Shown: positions 42,201 to 50,144, counted from the stretch's first letter. The stretch is 64,000 nt of DNA from Streptomyces sp. 35G-GA-8 (GCF_023534745.1 NZ_JAMHJQ010000003.1:497021-561020), one strand, 5' to 3'. The notes: generated by a model from the sequence alone, not told the origin. Translations and numbers: made by a program.

Positions 42201-42264
42201 GAGGGGTTCCCTTCCGGAGCGTGAGCGTTCGTGGGTGGGCCGGCGTCCGGCGCCGACGGGCGCG

Positions 42265-42780
42265 TCAACCGCCCTGCGGCTGCCGGGAGGCGGTGGCCAC
42301 ACCGGCGGCACCGCCGGCCGGTCCGGGGCGCGCCGCCGCCGCGGCGTCGAACTGGTCGGTGAAGCGGGCGTAGGCGGGATGGGCCACCGGTTCGAAGTCC
42401 AGCGCGAAGGGCTTGAGGAAATTGCCGAACAGCGCGCGGTCGCCGAACAGATGGATGGGGATGACCAGCAGCGCCCATTCGGGGCCCCACAGCCAGATCC
42501 ACGCGAGCACCACCAGCGTCTGCGTGACCAGACTGTGCATGACGTTGTAGAGCACGTAGTACGCCCGGTGAATCCGCTTGGTCGCGCTGCGGTGGTAGGC
42601 GATCGCCCCCGGTATGTAGCCGATGAGGTCGATATACGCGAACAGCCCGATCGCGGGGAGCCATCTGACCTCGTCGAGATGGGTGAAGAAGAAGGCCGCG
42701 GCGATCACCAGGCCGAGCCCGTACTCCAGCCGGATCAGCCGGTAGGTGGTCCGCGTCTCGAAGAGGTTCTTGCCGTCCAT
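42265..42780 (-). CDS. His-rich integral membrane protein of unknown function
   Basis: A 171-residue protein with three or four membrane helices. Polar residues recur around them: Glu19, Asp36, Glu37, Asp51, His63, His71, His82, His110, Asp114 (YHRSATKRIHRAYYVLYNVMHS; IPIHLFGDR). Such a pattern could bind a di-metal centre, as in membrane fatty-acid hydroxylases, but I do not recognise the family with confidence. Membrane proteins (such as VlmO) occur in azoxy clusters and have been tied to the steps around N-N bond formation. ATG 42780 overlaps the SRPBCC stop by one base (TGATG). The last 35 residues are an Ala/Gly-rich tail. Confidence 0.7.
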   Translation of the reverse strand: MDGKNLFETRTTYRLIRLEYGLGLVIAAAFFFTHLDEVRWLPAIGLFAYIDLIGYIPGAIAYHRSATKRIHRAYYVLYNVMHSLVTQTLVVLAWIWLWGPEWALLVIPIHLFGDRALFGNFLKPFALDFEPVAHPAYARFTDQFDAAAAARPGPAGGAAGVATASRQPQGG

Positions 42781-43295
42781 CAGTGGGATCCCGACGCGGC
42801 GGCGACCGGCGCGGCCGTCACCTCGGCGACGGCGCGGGCGACCGCCTCGTCGCCGACCACCGAGGCGTTGCCCGCGAAGAGGCTGATGACGACGCGGGCG
42901 ATGGTCTCCTTGAAGACCCGCTCCGCGACCGGGTCGAGAATCCCCGCGAGGCTGGGGATACCGAAGTCGAACTCGGCGCTGAAGTCGACCACGCAGTCGT
43001 CGCCGTCCGCGACGAGCCGCCAGACACCGGCGAACTCCGCGAAGTCACCGTCGGTCTGCTCGAAGGCGATGGTCAGGGCGTCCCGGTCGAACCGGTCCGC
43101 CTCGGTCCAGCACAGGATGCCGTTACGGAAGTAGACCTCCCAGTCGCTGACTTCCTCCGTACCGGACTCCCGACGGGATGTCACCGAGCGGATGACCTCG
43201 GTGAACTCGGAGTACCGGCTGAACGCGCTGACCTGGTCGAAAGCCGCCTCCGCGGCGACGCCATGAACGCGGACCTTCACCTGCACGCTACGCAT
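42780..43295 (-). CDS. SRPBCC-fold protein (aromatase/cyclase-like)
   Basis: A 171-residue START/Bet v1-like protein. MRSVQVKVRVHGVAAEAAFDQVSAFSRYSEF is the usual first strand and helices; WEVYFRNGILCWTEADRF and VDFSAEFDFGIPSLAGILDP follow the coenzyme-Q-binding/polyketide-cyclase pattern. ATG 43295 (AAGGTGACAAG upstream) overlaps the aminotransferase gene by 8 bases, so the two are translationally coupled. It is likely a carrier or catalyst for a hydrophobic intermediate; its place inside the core operon hints at a role in the unusual chemistry. Confidence 0.82.
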   Translation of the reverse strand: MRSVQVKVRVHGVAAEAAFDQVSAFSRYSEFTEVIRSVTSRRESGTEEVSDWEVYFRNGILCWTEADRFDRDALTIAFEQTDGDFAEFAGVWRLVADGDDCVVDFSAEFDFGIPSLAGILDPVAERVFKETIARVVISLFAGNASVVGDEAVARAVAEVTAAPVAAASGSH

Positions 43296-44637
43296 GGATC
43301 TTGTCACCTTCCGCTGTGGGTGCGTACCGGGCGCCCTGCGCGCGGCACGCGCGGTCGACCGCCTCGTAGAAGAAGTCCAGGTCGCTTCTGGTCAGGACCG
43401 CCGGCGGGGTGAAGCGCAGGACCAGATGGGAGTTGAGGGAGTGGTTGGCGATGACGCCGTTCATGATCAGCTCGATCAGCAGATCGCCCGCGGGGCCGGG
43501 AGCGGCGAACTCGATTCCCAGCAGCAGCCCCTGGCCCCGCACCTCACGCACGGCGTCGCCGTAGTGCGAGCGGACGATACGTGCCAGCTCCGGGAGGATC
43601 TCGGCGCCGAGCTCGCGGGAGCGGGTCACGAGATCGTCCTCGTGCATCGCCGCAAGCGCCCCGCGTACGGCGGCCATCGCCAGCGGTGCCCCGGAGAACG
43701 TGGAGGTGTGCAGATACGGGTCCCGGTCGAAGGCCCTGAACGCCTCACGGGTGGCGACGACGGCCGACACCGGTACGACGCCCCCGCTGAGCCCCTTGCC
43801 GACGAGCAGCACATCGGGGGCGATGTCCTCCCGGTCGGCGCCCCACCAGGAGCCCAGCCGCCCCAGACCGGTCTGGATCTCGTCCAGGACGAGGAAGGCC
43901 CCGTACCGGTCGCACAATTCCCGCACCGCGCGCAGATAGCCCGCGGGCGGCAGCACCACCCCGGCCTCGCCCTGCACCGGCTCGACGAACACACACGCCT
44001 CGCCGGGGACCGTCGCCAGCAGGGATTCGAGTGCGGCGGCGTCGCCGTACGGCACATGGCTGGTCTCCGGCAGCAGCGGCCGGAACGGGTCCTGGAAGAC
44101 GCTCTTGCCGGTGAGGCTGAGCGCGCCCATGGTCTTGCCGTGATAGCCGTTCTCCATGGCGATCAGCCGGTGGTGGCCCCGGGTACGGGCCAGCTTGATG
44201 GCCGTCTCGGCCGCCTCCGCCCCCGAACCGGCGAAGTGCACCCGCTCAAGTCCTCGCGGCGCCACCGACACCAGGGCGTCGGCGGCCAGCGCGACCTGCG
44301 GTTCGAGGAAGAGCCGCGTGGCCACGGGGTGCGTGGCCAGCTGCTCGGCGACATGCCGGATGACGGTGGGATGCCGGGCGCCCATCAGGAAGACGCCGTA
44401 TCCACCGCAGTTCAGGAAGCGTTCGCCCGTCGAGGTGGTGACCCAGGCACCTTCCGAGGCCACCTCGATGTGCCCGCCGAACAGCTCGCCGAGGGTCGCC
44501 CGGCCCTTGCTGAGCCGGGCCCGGTACAGCCTGCCCAGCTCCTCACGCCCCAGGGCGGGCGCGGTGGCGGGGGTGTCCGGCTGCGCGGCCGGGGGCACGC
44601 CCGGTGGCCGAGTGGACGCCGATGTCATGGATGTCAT
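43288..44637 (-). CDS. PLP-dependent class III aminotransferase
   Basis: A 449-residue omega-aminotransferase. It shows the phosphate-binding GSGAEAAETAIKLAR, the Asp of FLVLDEIQTGLGR, and the Schiff-base Lys in LLVGKGLSGG. The C-terminal half includes SGAPLAMAA. Class III enzymes aminate terminal aldehydes. In this operon it sits beside an aldehyde dehydrogenase-family enzyme, an ACP and a ketosynthase, so conversion of a fatty aldehyde to an alkylamine is the most likely job. ATG 44637 has GGGAG 4 bases upstream; ATG 44628 is an alternative. Confidence 0.9.
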   Translation of the reverse strand: MTSMTSASTRPPGVPPAAQPDTPATAPALGREELGRLYRARLSKGRATLGELFGGHIEVASEGAWVTTSTGERFLNCGGYGVFLMGARHPTVIRHVAEQLATHPVATRLFLEPQVALAADALVSVAPRGLERVHFAGSGAEAAETAIKLARTRGHHRLIAMENGYHGKTMGALSLTGKSVFQDPFRPLLPETSHVPYGDAAALESLLATVPGEACVFVEPVQGEAGVVLPPAGYLRAVRELCDRYGAFLVLDEIQTGLGRLGSWWGADREDIAPDVLLVGKGLSGGVVPVSAVVATREAFRAFDRDPYLHTSTFSGAPLAMAAVRGALAAMHEDDLVTRSRELGAEILPELARIVRSHYGDAVREVRGQGLLLGIEFAAPGPAGDLLIELIMNGVIANHSLNSHLVLRFTPPAVLTRSDLDFFYEAVDRACRAQGARYAPTAEGDKIHA

Positions 44638-44649
44638 GGATCTCCCTCA

Positions 44650-45789
44650 TCAGGTCAGGCGCAGCGGGTGGCCCGCGACGTGGTCGAGGTACGGACCGGT
44701 GAAGCTCGACCGCGACGGCGGGTGGAACGACAGACCATGGGCGGCGCCGGCCAGGTAGGCCACGTCGGAGGAGGACATGAAGGCCGTGCCGCCGAGCAGT
44801 TCGACGGCCTGGTTCAGCGCGTCCCCCAGCGCGTCCTGGGCGGCGTAGCGGGCGACGAGCGTGCGGGCCAGCGCCGCGTTGCCGGTCTCGCCGTCCCTGA
44901 TCATCCGGGCGGTGCCCTCCAGCAGCAGGGCGGCCGTCTCCAGTCGTGTGAGCACCCGGGCGCGGTCGGAGTCGCTGCCCCGGCCCCCGTCGACGACCCG
45001 CTCGACCAGTCCGCTGACGATGCCGAGATAGCAGGCGGAGATGAGCAGTTCGAACCAGATCAGGCCGACGGTCTGGAGATCGTCCAGATTCCCGGCGTCG
45101 CCCCGCGGATCGGTGCGCATCAGCAGCTGCTCGTCGACCAGGACGTCCGTGAGCCGCACCTCGTCGCTCTCCGCGCCCGCGAGCGTCCGGCTTCCCCAGA
45201 AGGGATGGACACTGACCCCCTCGGTCTCCCGGGGAATCAGCAGCACGGCCATCCGCGACTCATCGCTGTCGGTCGGCAGCGCCACGCTGGCGGTGAGCAG
45301 GTCCATCGAGTGCGACAGACTGCACGGCTTCTTGGAGCCGTTGATCACATAGCCGCCGTCCGCCTTCGACGCCGACATCATCGGCGAGAGGATGCCCCGG
45401 CCGGGCCGGCCCTCCGCGAAGCCCGAGGCGACCAGCAGCCGCTGTTCCGCGATCCCTTCGAGCAGCGCCCATTCCATGCCGCTGCTCTGGATGGAGTCGG
45501 CCAGGGTGAACAGGGTCGCGACCGAGAAGTGGTGCATCGTGGTGGCGATCGCCAGGGACGGCGCCCGGGAGGCCAGGGCCCGGACCACGGCGAGTGCCTG
45601 GAGCGGATCGGCGCCCGCCCCGCCATAGGTCTTGGGGATGACCAGACCCGGGCCGCCGGCCGCGCGGAACTGGTCGAGCGCGGGGTTCTTCGGTGCTTCC
45701 AGCTCCTCCAGCGGGGTGCCGGAGAGCTGATCGAGCAGGCCGGGCAGGAACGCTTCGCACGTCTCGCGTGCGGCTTCCAACGAGCGCAT
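44650..45789 (-). CDS. Acyl-CoA-dehydrogenase-fold flavoprotein, probable alkylamine N-hydroxylase (VlmH-like)
   Basis: A 379-residue protein of the acyl-CoA dehydrogenase superfamily: an N-terminal helical domain (GLVIPKTYGGAGADPLQAL), a middle beta domain (GYVINGSKKPCSLSHSMDLL; HPFWGSRTLAGAESDEVRL) and a C-terminal helical bundle ending near VELLGGTAFM. VlmH of the valanimycin pathway has this fold and N-hydroxylates isobutylamine with reduced flavin from VlmR; a flavin reductase gene is present at 32.5 kb. The neighbouring aminotransferase would make the amine. I cannot exclude a true dehydrogenase acting on an acyl thioester. Confidence 0.8.
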   Translation of the reverse strand: MRSLEAARETCEAFLPGLLDQLSGTPLEELEAPKNPALDQFRAAGGPGLVIPKTYGGAGADPLQALAVVRALASRAPSLAIATTMHHFSVATLFTLADSIQSSGMEWALLEGIAEQRLLVASGFAEGRPGRGILSPMMSASKADGGYVINGSKKPCSLSHSMDLLTASVALPTDSDESRMAVLLIPRETEGVSVHPFWGSRTLAGAESDEVRLTDVLVDEQLLMRTDPRGDAGNLDDLQTVGLIWFELLISACYLGIVSGLVERVVDGGRGSDSDRARVLTRLETAALLLEGTARMIRDGETGNAALARTLVARYAAQDALGDALNQAVELLGGTAFMSSSDVAYLAGAAHGLSFHPPSRSSFTGPYLDHVAGHPLRLT

Positions 45790-45894
45790 GGATCCCCCTC
45801 TGTTCTGTCGTTCGTTCTGACGTTCTGGCGTTCTGTCGTTCGGGTGTGATGGCGTTCCGGTGTGGTGGCGCGGCGCGGTGGTTTCGCGGTGCGG

Positions 45895-47577
45895 TCAGCT
45901 GTTGGCGGCGGCCTGGAGGGCCTTCCAGGCGCCGAACACCGCTTCGGAGGGACGCGCGCCGGCGGCGACGCTCACGCCCTGGATATGGGAGGTGCGCAGG
46001 ATCGGGTAGTTGGCCTCGCCGAACACGCCCCCGGTGAGCCCCGTCCCGCCGTGGGTCGGCAGATAGGGCAGGAACCCGATGTGGGAGTCGTTCACCTTGA
46101 GCAGCCCGCCCTGGGTGATCCGGGTCACGATCCGGTCGACCACCTCGGGGTCCCGTGCCCACGCCGAGTTCCGCAGCCCGTAGGCGTTGCTGTTGACGAA
46201 GTCGATGAACCGGTCCAGCAGGACATCGTCGGGGGCGGGCTCGGCCACGATCACCGGCAGCAGCGGGAAGAACGTCTCCTCGCGGACCGCCTGGACCTCC
46301 CGGGCCTCCTCAAGCCCTCGCACCAGCACCACCGTGGGTTCGAGGAAGATCCCGGCCGTGTCGCGGGTCCCGTCCTCCTGGATCGCGTGCCCGCCGCAGA
46401 CCAGCTCCGCGCCCCGGTCGAGTGCGTCGCGCAGACACGAGAAGAACTTCTCGTTGCGCAGCACCGGAGTGAGCAGGACGCCCTCCTCCGACGAGCGGCC
46501 GGGCCGGATCCGCGCGGCTTTCTCGGCCAGCAGGGCGACCAGTTCGTCGCGGGCGTCCGGGTGGACCACCACTTGGTTGGGGATCATGCAGAGCTGGCCC
46601 GAGCCGTAGAAGCTCTCCGTGATGGCCTCGGCCGCCAGGTCCAGGTCGGCGTCCTTCCACACCAGCACCACGTCGTTGCCGGCCAGTTCGAGGATCGGCT
46701 TCTTGCCCGCCGCGATGCAGCGCTCCTGGAAGCGCATCCCGTTCTCGCTGCTGCCGAAGTACATGATGTCGTCGACGAGCGGGCTCTCCAGCCAGGCGTC
46801 CAGCATCGGAGCCGGGTCCCCGCACACCACGCCGAGGGTGCCCGGGGGAGCACCCAGCTCCGCCAGCACCGGCGCCACCACCTCCTGCAGTACGTACATG
46901 ACGCCCAGCGGGGCGCTGCGCGGCGCTCGTACGACGAGGGAGTTGCCGGCCATGATCGCGGTCACGCCGAGCAGCGCGCTGGAGAGCGGGGCGTTCTGCG
47001 GGGGATTGAGGCAGACGACACCGTCGGGGCGGCGGCGCACCGAGATCGTCCGCTCGCCGTGCCGGTACTCCTGGAGCATCTGGCTCCGGTAGAAGCCCAG
47101 CGACTCGGGCCCGAAGACCTCAAGCGCCCCTGACACCTGCCAGCGGGCCAGCGCCAGCGGGTGTCCCTCCTGGACGAGGACCTCGGTGATCCGCTCGGCC
47201 TGCTCGGCCAGCCTGCGGTACAGCAGGGTGCCGAACTGTTCGATCCGGGTCTCCGGGGGGAACGCCGCCCAGGGCGCGGCGGCCGCGGCCGCCGCTTCGA
47301 GCGCCAGATCCGTGGTCTGGCGGTCCGCCCTCGCCACCCGGCCGACGATGGTGGCCGGCAGATTCTCGGCGGAGATGCGGCCGCTCTCCAGCTTTCGCTT
47401 CATGGTGAGCGTGGAAAAGGCGTCGTCGAGCAGGGCGTCCGAGTCGACCACGTATACCCAGGTCCCGCTCGGAACGGCCTTTCCGTCGATGAGGGAAAGG
47501 TAGGTGGGGATTTCCGGAAGAGGTGCTCCGGAATCTTCTTTTCCTGACGCCGAAGGCGTCGCGATATCGCTGCTCAC
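45895..47577 (-). CDS. Aldehyde-dehydrogenase-superfamily enzyme, possible acyl-thioester reductase
   Basis: A 560-residue ALDH-fold protein. The general-base Glu lies in LELAGND and the nucleophilic Cys in GSGQLCMIPN; NAD-site residues and the C-terminal YGLRNSAWARDP are in place. The substrate-side loop differs from ordinary ALDHs, and an N-terminal ~60-residue extension is present. In an operon with ACP and aminotransferase it could reduce an acyl thioester to the aldehyde. GTG 47577 follows GGAGGGGCTGC; ATG 47604 has no ribosome site. It is the first gene of the main leftward operon, and a direct-repeat box lies about 80 bases upstream. Confidence 0.85.
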   Translation of the reverse strand: MSSDIATPSASGKEDSGAPLPEIPTYLSLIDGKAVPSGTWVYVVDSDALLDDAFSTLTMKRKLESGRISAENLPATIVGRVARADRQTTDLALEAAAAAAAPWAAFPPETRIEQFGTLLYRRLAEQAERITEVLVQEGHPLALARWQVSGALEVFGPESLGFYRSQMLQEYRHGERTISVRRRPDGVVCLNPPQNAPLSSALLGVTAIMAGNSLVVRAPRSAPLGVMYVLQEVVAPVLAELGAPPGTLGVVCGDPAPMLDAWLESPLVDDIMYFGSSENGMRFQERCIAAGKKPILELAGNDVVLVWKDADLDLAAEAITESFYGSGQLCMIPNQVVVHPDARDELVALLAEKAARIRPGRSSEEGVLLTPVLRNEKFFSCLRDALDRGAELVCGGHAIQEDGTRDTAGIFLEPTVVLVRGLEEAREVQAVREETFFPLLPVIVAEPAPDDVLLDRFIDFVNSNAYGLRNSAWARDPEVVDRIVTRITQGGLLKVNDSHIGFLPYLPTHGGTGLTGGVFGEANYPILRTSHIQGVSVAAGARPSEAVFGAWKALQAAANS

Positions 47578-47657
47578 GCAGCCCCTCCGCTCTCCACTTC
47601 CCATCGGTGGATGGGAATGTTCGCAGTTCCAAGTGGCGGCTATCACCCTCACAGAGC

Positions 47658-47701
47658 GCCCTGAAAATCCACGGAGACGGCGCTGAGACGGCGCTGAGAC
47701 G
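47658..47701. promoter_or_regulatory. Direct-repeat (SARP-type) box between the ALDH and DUF2156 genes
   Basis: Read on the minus strand, 11-bp units CGTCTCAGCGC (twice), CGTCTCCGTGG and ATTTTCAGGGC run in one register through 47701-47658. The core TCTCAG is shared with the boxes at the two tRNA-like RNAs. The region is divergent, so either or both flanking genes may be controlled. I could not place a convincing -10. Confidence 0.7.
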
Positions 47702-47789
47702 GCCGTTTCAGGGAAATGGAAGAGAGTGTGAGGAGCATGTCCACGGGCACCCGGCCCGGTAACTCGACGCCTCAGGCAACGGGAGTGAG

Positions 47790-48797
47790 ATGACCACGCG
47801 CAGCGGAGAGGTATCCGACGAAGAAGTACTCGAAGTCCTGGAAAGGCTCCGCAAGGACGGCGACAACCCCAGCGCCTTCCTCGCGTTGAACTCCGGTAAC
47901 GCGTACTTCACCGATCCGGCGACGGACGGAGTCGTCGCCTATCGCGAGGCGGGCTCGTATCTGATCCAGTTCGGAGGCGTCCACGCCCCGCCGGAACAAC
48001 GGGAGGAGCTGCTGCGGGCCTTCCTCGCGCACGCGCGCCGGCGGCGCCGCAAGGTCGTCGCCGTACAGGTCCTCACGTCGGACGTCGAGCTCTACGTCCG
48101 ATGCGGTTTCACGGTCAATCAGGTGGGCTCGTCGTACTCGGTGCACCTGCCCGACTTCGCCCTGCGCGGAACGCGCTTCATGAAACTCCGCAACAAAATC
48201 TCCCGGGCGCGGCGCAGTGGGCTGGAGGTGACGGAGGTCTCCCACGAGGAGTGCGCGGCGGAAATCGCCGGTATCGACGGCGCCTGGCTGCGGAGCAAGG
48301 GTCGTCATGTCAAGGAGATCGAGTTCCTCGTCGGCGAGTTGGGCGGGCCCGTGCAGCACGCGCGCCGGTTGATGCTCGGCCGGCTCGACGGGGTGCCCAT
48401 CGCGTATATCTCGTACTCGCCCGCGTACGGCTCGCGTCCCGGGTGGTTGCACGATCTGAGCCGCCGGCTCCCGGACGCGCCTCCCGGTGTGATGGAGGCG
48501 ATCAACCTCACCGCGCTGGAGACGTTCCGTCAGGAGGGCGCGGAATGGCTGCACTTCGGCTTCACGCCGTTCACCGGACTGTCCGCGGAGCACGATCCGG
48601 CGGAGGCGAGCGGGGCCACGCGCAAGATCATGCGGCTGCTGGCCGACCACGGTGACAAGGTCTATCCCGCGGCCAGCCAGCTCGCCTACAAGGAGAAGTG
48701 GGGCCCCCAACTGGTGCTTCCCGAGTATCTGGCGTTCCACGGGCGGGCGAGGCTGGGTGCCATCTGGCAGATCCTGCGGGTCACGAAATCGGTATGA
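47790..48797 (+). CDS. DUF2156/LPG-synthase-fold aminoacyl-tRNA-dependent transferase (VlmA-like)
   Basis: A 335-residue soluble protein with the tandem GNAT-like fold of the phosphatidylglycerol lysyltransferase (MprF) C-terminal domain: FLALNSGNAYFTDPATDGVVAYREAG, RFMKLRNKISRARRSGLEV, GVMEAINLTALETFRQEGAEWLHFGFTPF, and a C-terminal EKWGPQLVLPEY. This family takes an aminoacyl group from tRNA. VlmA in valanimycin synthesis transfers serine from seryl-tRNA to isobutylhydroxylamine. Two serine-type tRNA-like RNAs in the same cluster make seryl transfer the leading guess. ATG 47790 follows GGGAG. The last 17 bases overlap the convergent SARP gene. Confidence 0.85.
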   Translation: MTTRSGEVSDEEVLEVLERLRKDGDNPSAFLALNSGNAYFTDPATDGVVAYREAGSYLIQFGGVHAPPEQREELLRAFLAHARRRRRKVVAVQVLTSDVELYVRCGFTVNQVGSSYSVHLPDFALRGTRFMKLRNKISRARRSGLEVTEVSHEECAAEIAGIDGAWLRSKGRHVKEIEFLVGELGGPVQHARRLMLGRLDGVPIAYISYSPAYGSRPGWLHDLSRRLPDAPPGVMEAINLTALETFRQEGAEWLHFGFTPFTGLSAEHDPAEASGATRKIMRLLADHGDKVYPAASQLAYKEKWGPQLVLPEYLAFHGRARLGAIWQILRVTKSV

Positions 48798-49623
48798 CCT
48801 CTTCCCCGGCCCCTGATATGGACAGATGGGAGGACTGCCGGAGGATGTCCTGGAACCTGTCTCTCAGTCCGTGTCCTGGCTGAAGTCCCAGATGCTGCGA
48901 CAGGTACTCGCGGGTGCGATGGTACGTGTTGAGGGCGTCGGCCTGCCGTCCTGACAGATACAGCGCCGTGATGAGCTGCTCACAGAAGCGCTCGTGGAGC
49001 GGGTACTTGGCGTGCAATTGTTCCAGCCCGGGGATGACGGCCCGGGGGTGGTCCAGTCGGAGCCGGATGTCGAAAAGCCTTTCGTATGCTCCCAGTCTGA
49101 CCTCTTCCAACTGGGTGTAGGCCACTTGACAGATCATTCCGTGCCCGGCGTCGATCAGCGCCGGGCCGCGCCATAGGGAAACCGCCTCGGTCAGCAGATC
49201 GACGGCCTCCTGGGGATCGCGTGCGCATGCCGCGTCGGCGCGGGAGACCAGATGGAGGAGCCGGGAGGCGTCGACGTTCTCCTCGGTCAATTCGAGGACG
49301 TATCCGGTCGGCGATGTCTGGATGACATTGCGCAGAGCCGCCTTCCCACCGTGTGCGACCAGTACCCGGCGCAACCGGGCGATATGGCCGTGCAGTGAAT
49401 TCTCGGCGCTGTTCGGTGGCTCTTCGCCCCACAACTCGTCGATGAGTTCACTGCGTGAGACGGAGCGGCCCACCGATAACGAGAGGGCTGCCAGTATTGA
49501 GCGTAACTTCTCTCCCGGTATCCGGACCTGAACCCCGTCATCGATTACTTCCAGCGGTCCCAGAAGATTGATCTGCAATTGTCGCCCGTTGCCTTTCTCA
49601 TGCGACCGGGGGAGCGGGCGCAT
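48781..49623 (-). CDS. SARP-family pathway activator with a TTA codon
   Basis: A 280-residue SARP of the short type (ActII-ORF4/RedD size): an OmpR-like winged helix (about 15-105; LQINLLGPLEVIDDG, ELIDELWGEEPPNSAENSLHGHIARLRR) and the bacterial activation domain (about 115-260; AVSLWRGPALIDAGHG, LITALYLSGRQADALNTYHRTREYL). Leu40 is coded TTA (49504-49506), so production depends on bldA. SARPs bind heptamer direct repeats spaced by 11 bp; such boxes occur at 29.56, 39.86 and 47.68 kb. ATG 49623 has GGGGGGAGG upstream. It is the probable master activator of the cluster. Confidence 0.93.
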   Translation of the reverse strand: MRPLPRSHEKGNGRQLQINLLGPLEVIDDGVQVRIPGEKLRSILAALSLSVGRSVSRSELIDELWGEEPPNSAENSLHGHIARLRRVLVAHGGKAALRNVIQTSPTGYVLELTEENVDASRLLHLVSRADAACARDPQEAVDLLTEAVSLWRGPALIDAGHGMICQVAYTQLEEVRLGAYERLFDIRLRLDHPRAVIPGLEQLHAKYPLHERFCEQLITALYLSGRQADALNTYHRTREYLSQHLGLQPGHGLRDRFQDILRQSSHLSISGAGEEVIPIS

Positions 49624-49646
49624 GGAACGCCTCCCCCCGGGGCCAA

Positions 49647-49685
49647 ACCTACGTACCTAGCGATAGTGACGCCTTACTCGTAGGT
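49647..49685. promoter_or_regulatory. Inverted repeat upstream of the SARP gene
   Basis: ACCTACG (49647-49653) and CGTAGGT (49679-49685) are exact complements separated by 25 bases; inside the right part CTTAC-TCGTAG-GTAAG is a further palindrome (49673-49688). It starts 24 bases before the SARP start codon, a plausible operator for a TetR-type (for example butyrolactone-receptor-like) regulator, but it does not clearly match a known element. Confidence 0.45.
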
Positions 49686-50131
49686 AAGAGGGTGCGGCAC
49701 GACACGTCAGATGCGTCAGACATGAAACTTGGCTCGTTCTCGTCGTTCCATGCCAGGTATCACGCCAGCGCGCGACGAGTGTGCGCCACGGGGCAATAAA
49801 GCGTTCTCTCGCGACGATGGAAAGATACCGAAAGGTCGGCCGGGCGTCGTCGATGGCCGAACCTGACGGTCCGCTTGGGGCGGGCACCTCCGAACTGGCA
49901 CTGCTCCAGCGGGCTTCGTGCCGAGGTGGCCCTGAGTCGCCTGAAACGGCCGGTGTTGGTGAGGCGACTTTGTTCGGATCTTTGCCATACACATGCCGAG
50001 TCGAGTGGTATCAGGAGGCCGTCGTTTTCCGGTCGGGGCCCCCGGGGCAACGGAGAGGGAAGGGCGCGGCCCCTGGAACACCCGTTCGTCGAAAGCGAGT
50101 TGGGGGTTTCCGGCGGGGGTGACGGCTGGTT

Positions 50132-50137
50132 TATGAT
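50132..50137 (+). promoter_or_regulatory. -10 element for a leaderless transcript
   Basis: TATGAT is 5 of 6 to the -10 consensus and ends 7 bases before the ATG at 50145, which has no ribosome site. This suggests transcription starts at the start codon itself. Confidence 0.5.
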
Positions 50138-50144
50138 CTTGGTC

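Larger units (their letters stand above)
49624..50144. other. 521-bp intergenic region upstream of the SARP gene
   Basis: This holds the SARP promoter (leftward) and that of the small coiled-coil gene (rightward). An inverted repeat lies at 49647-49685. AT content is higher at 49645-49800 than in the neighbouring genes. Open frames through here have no recognisable product. Confidence 0.6.

Noticed and set aside
49647-49685. Firm call of a butyrolactone autoregulatory element
   Set aside because: The repeat does not clearly fit the known element pattern and no receptor gene is in the window; kept only as an unnamed inverted repeat.
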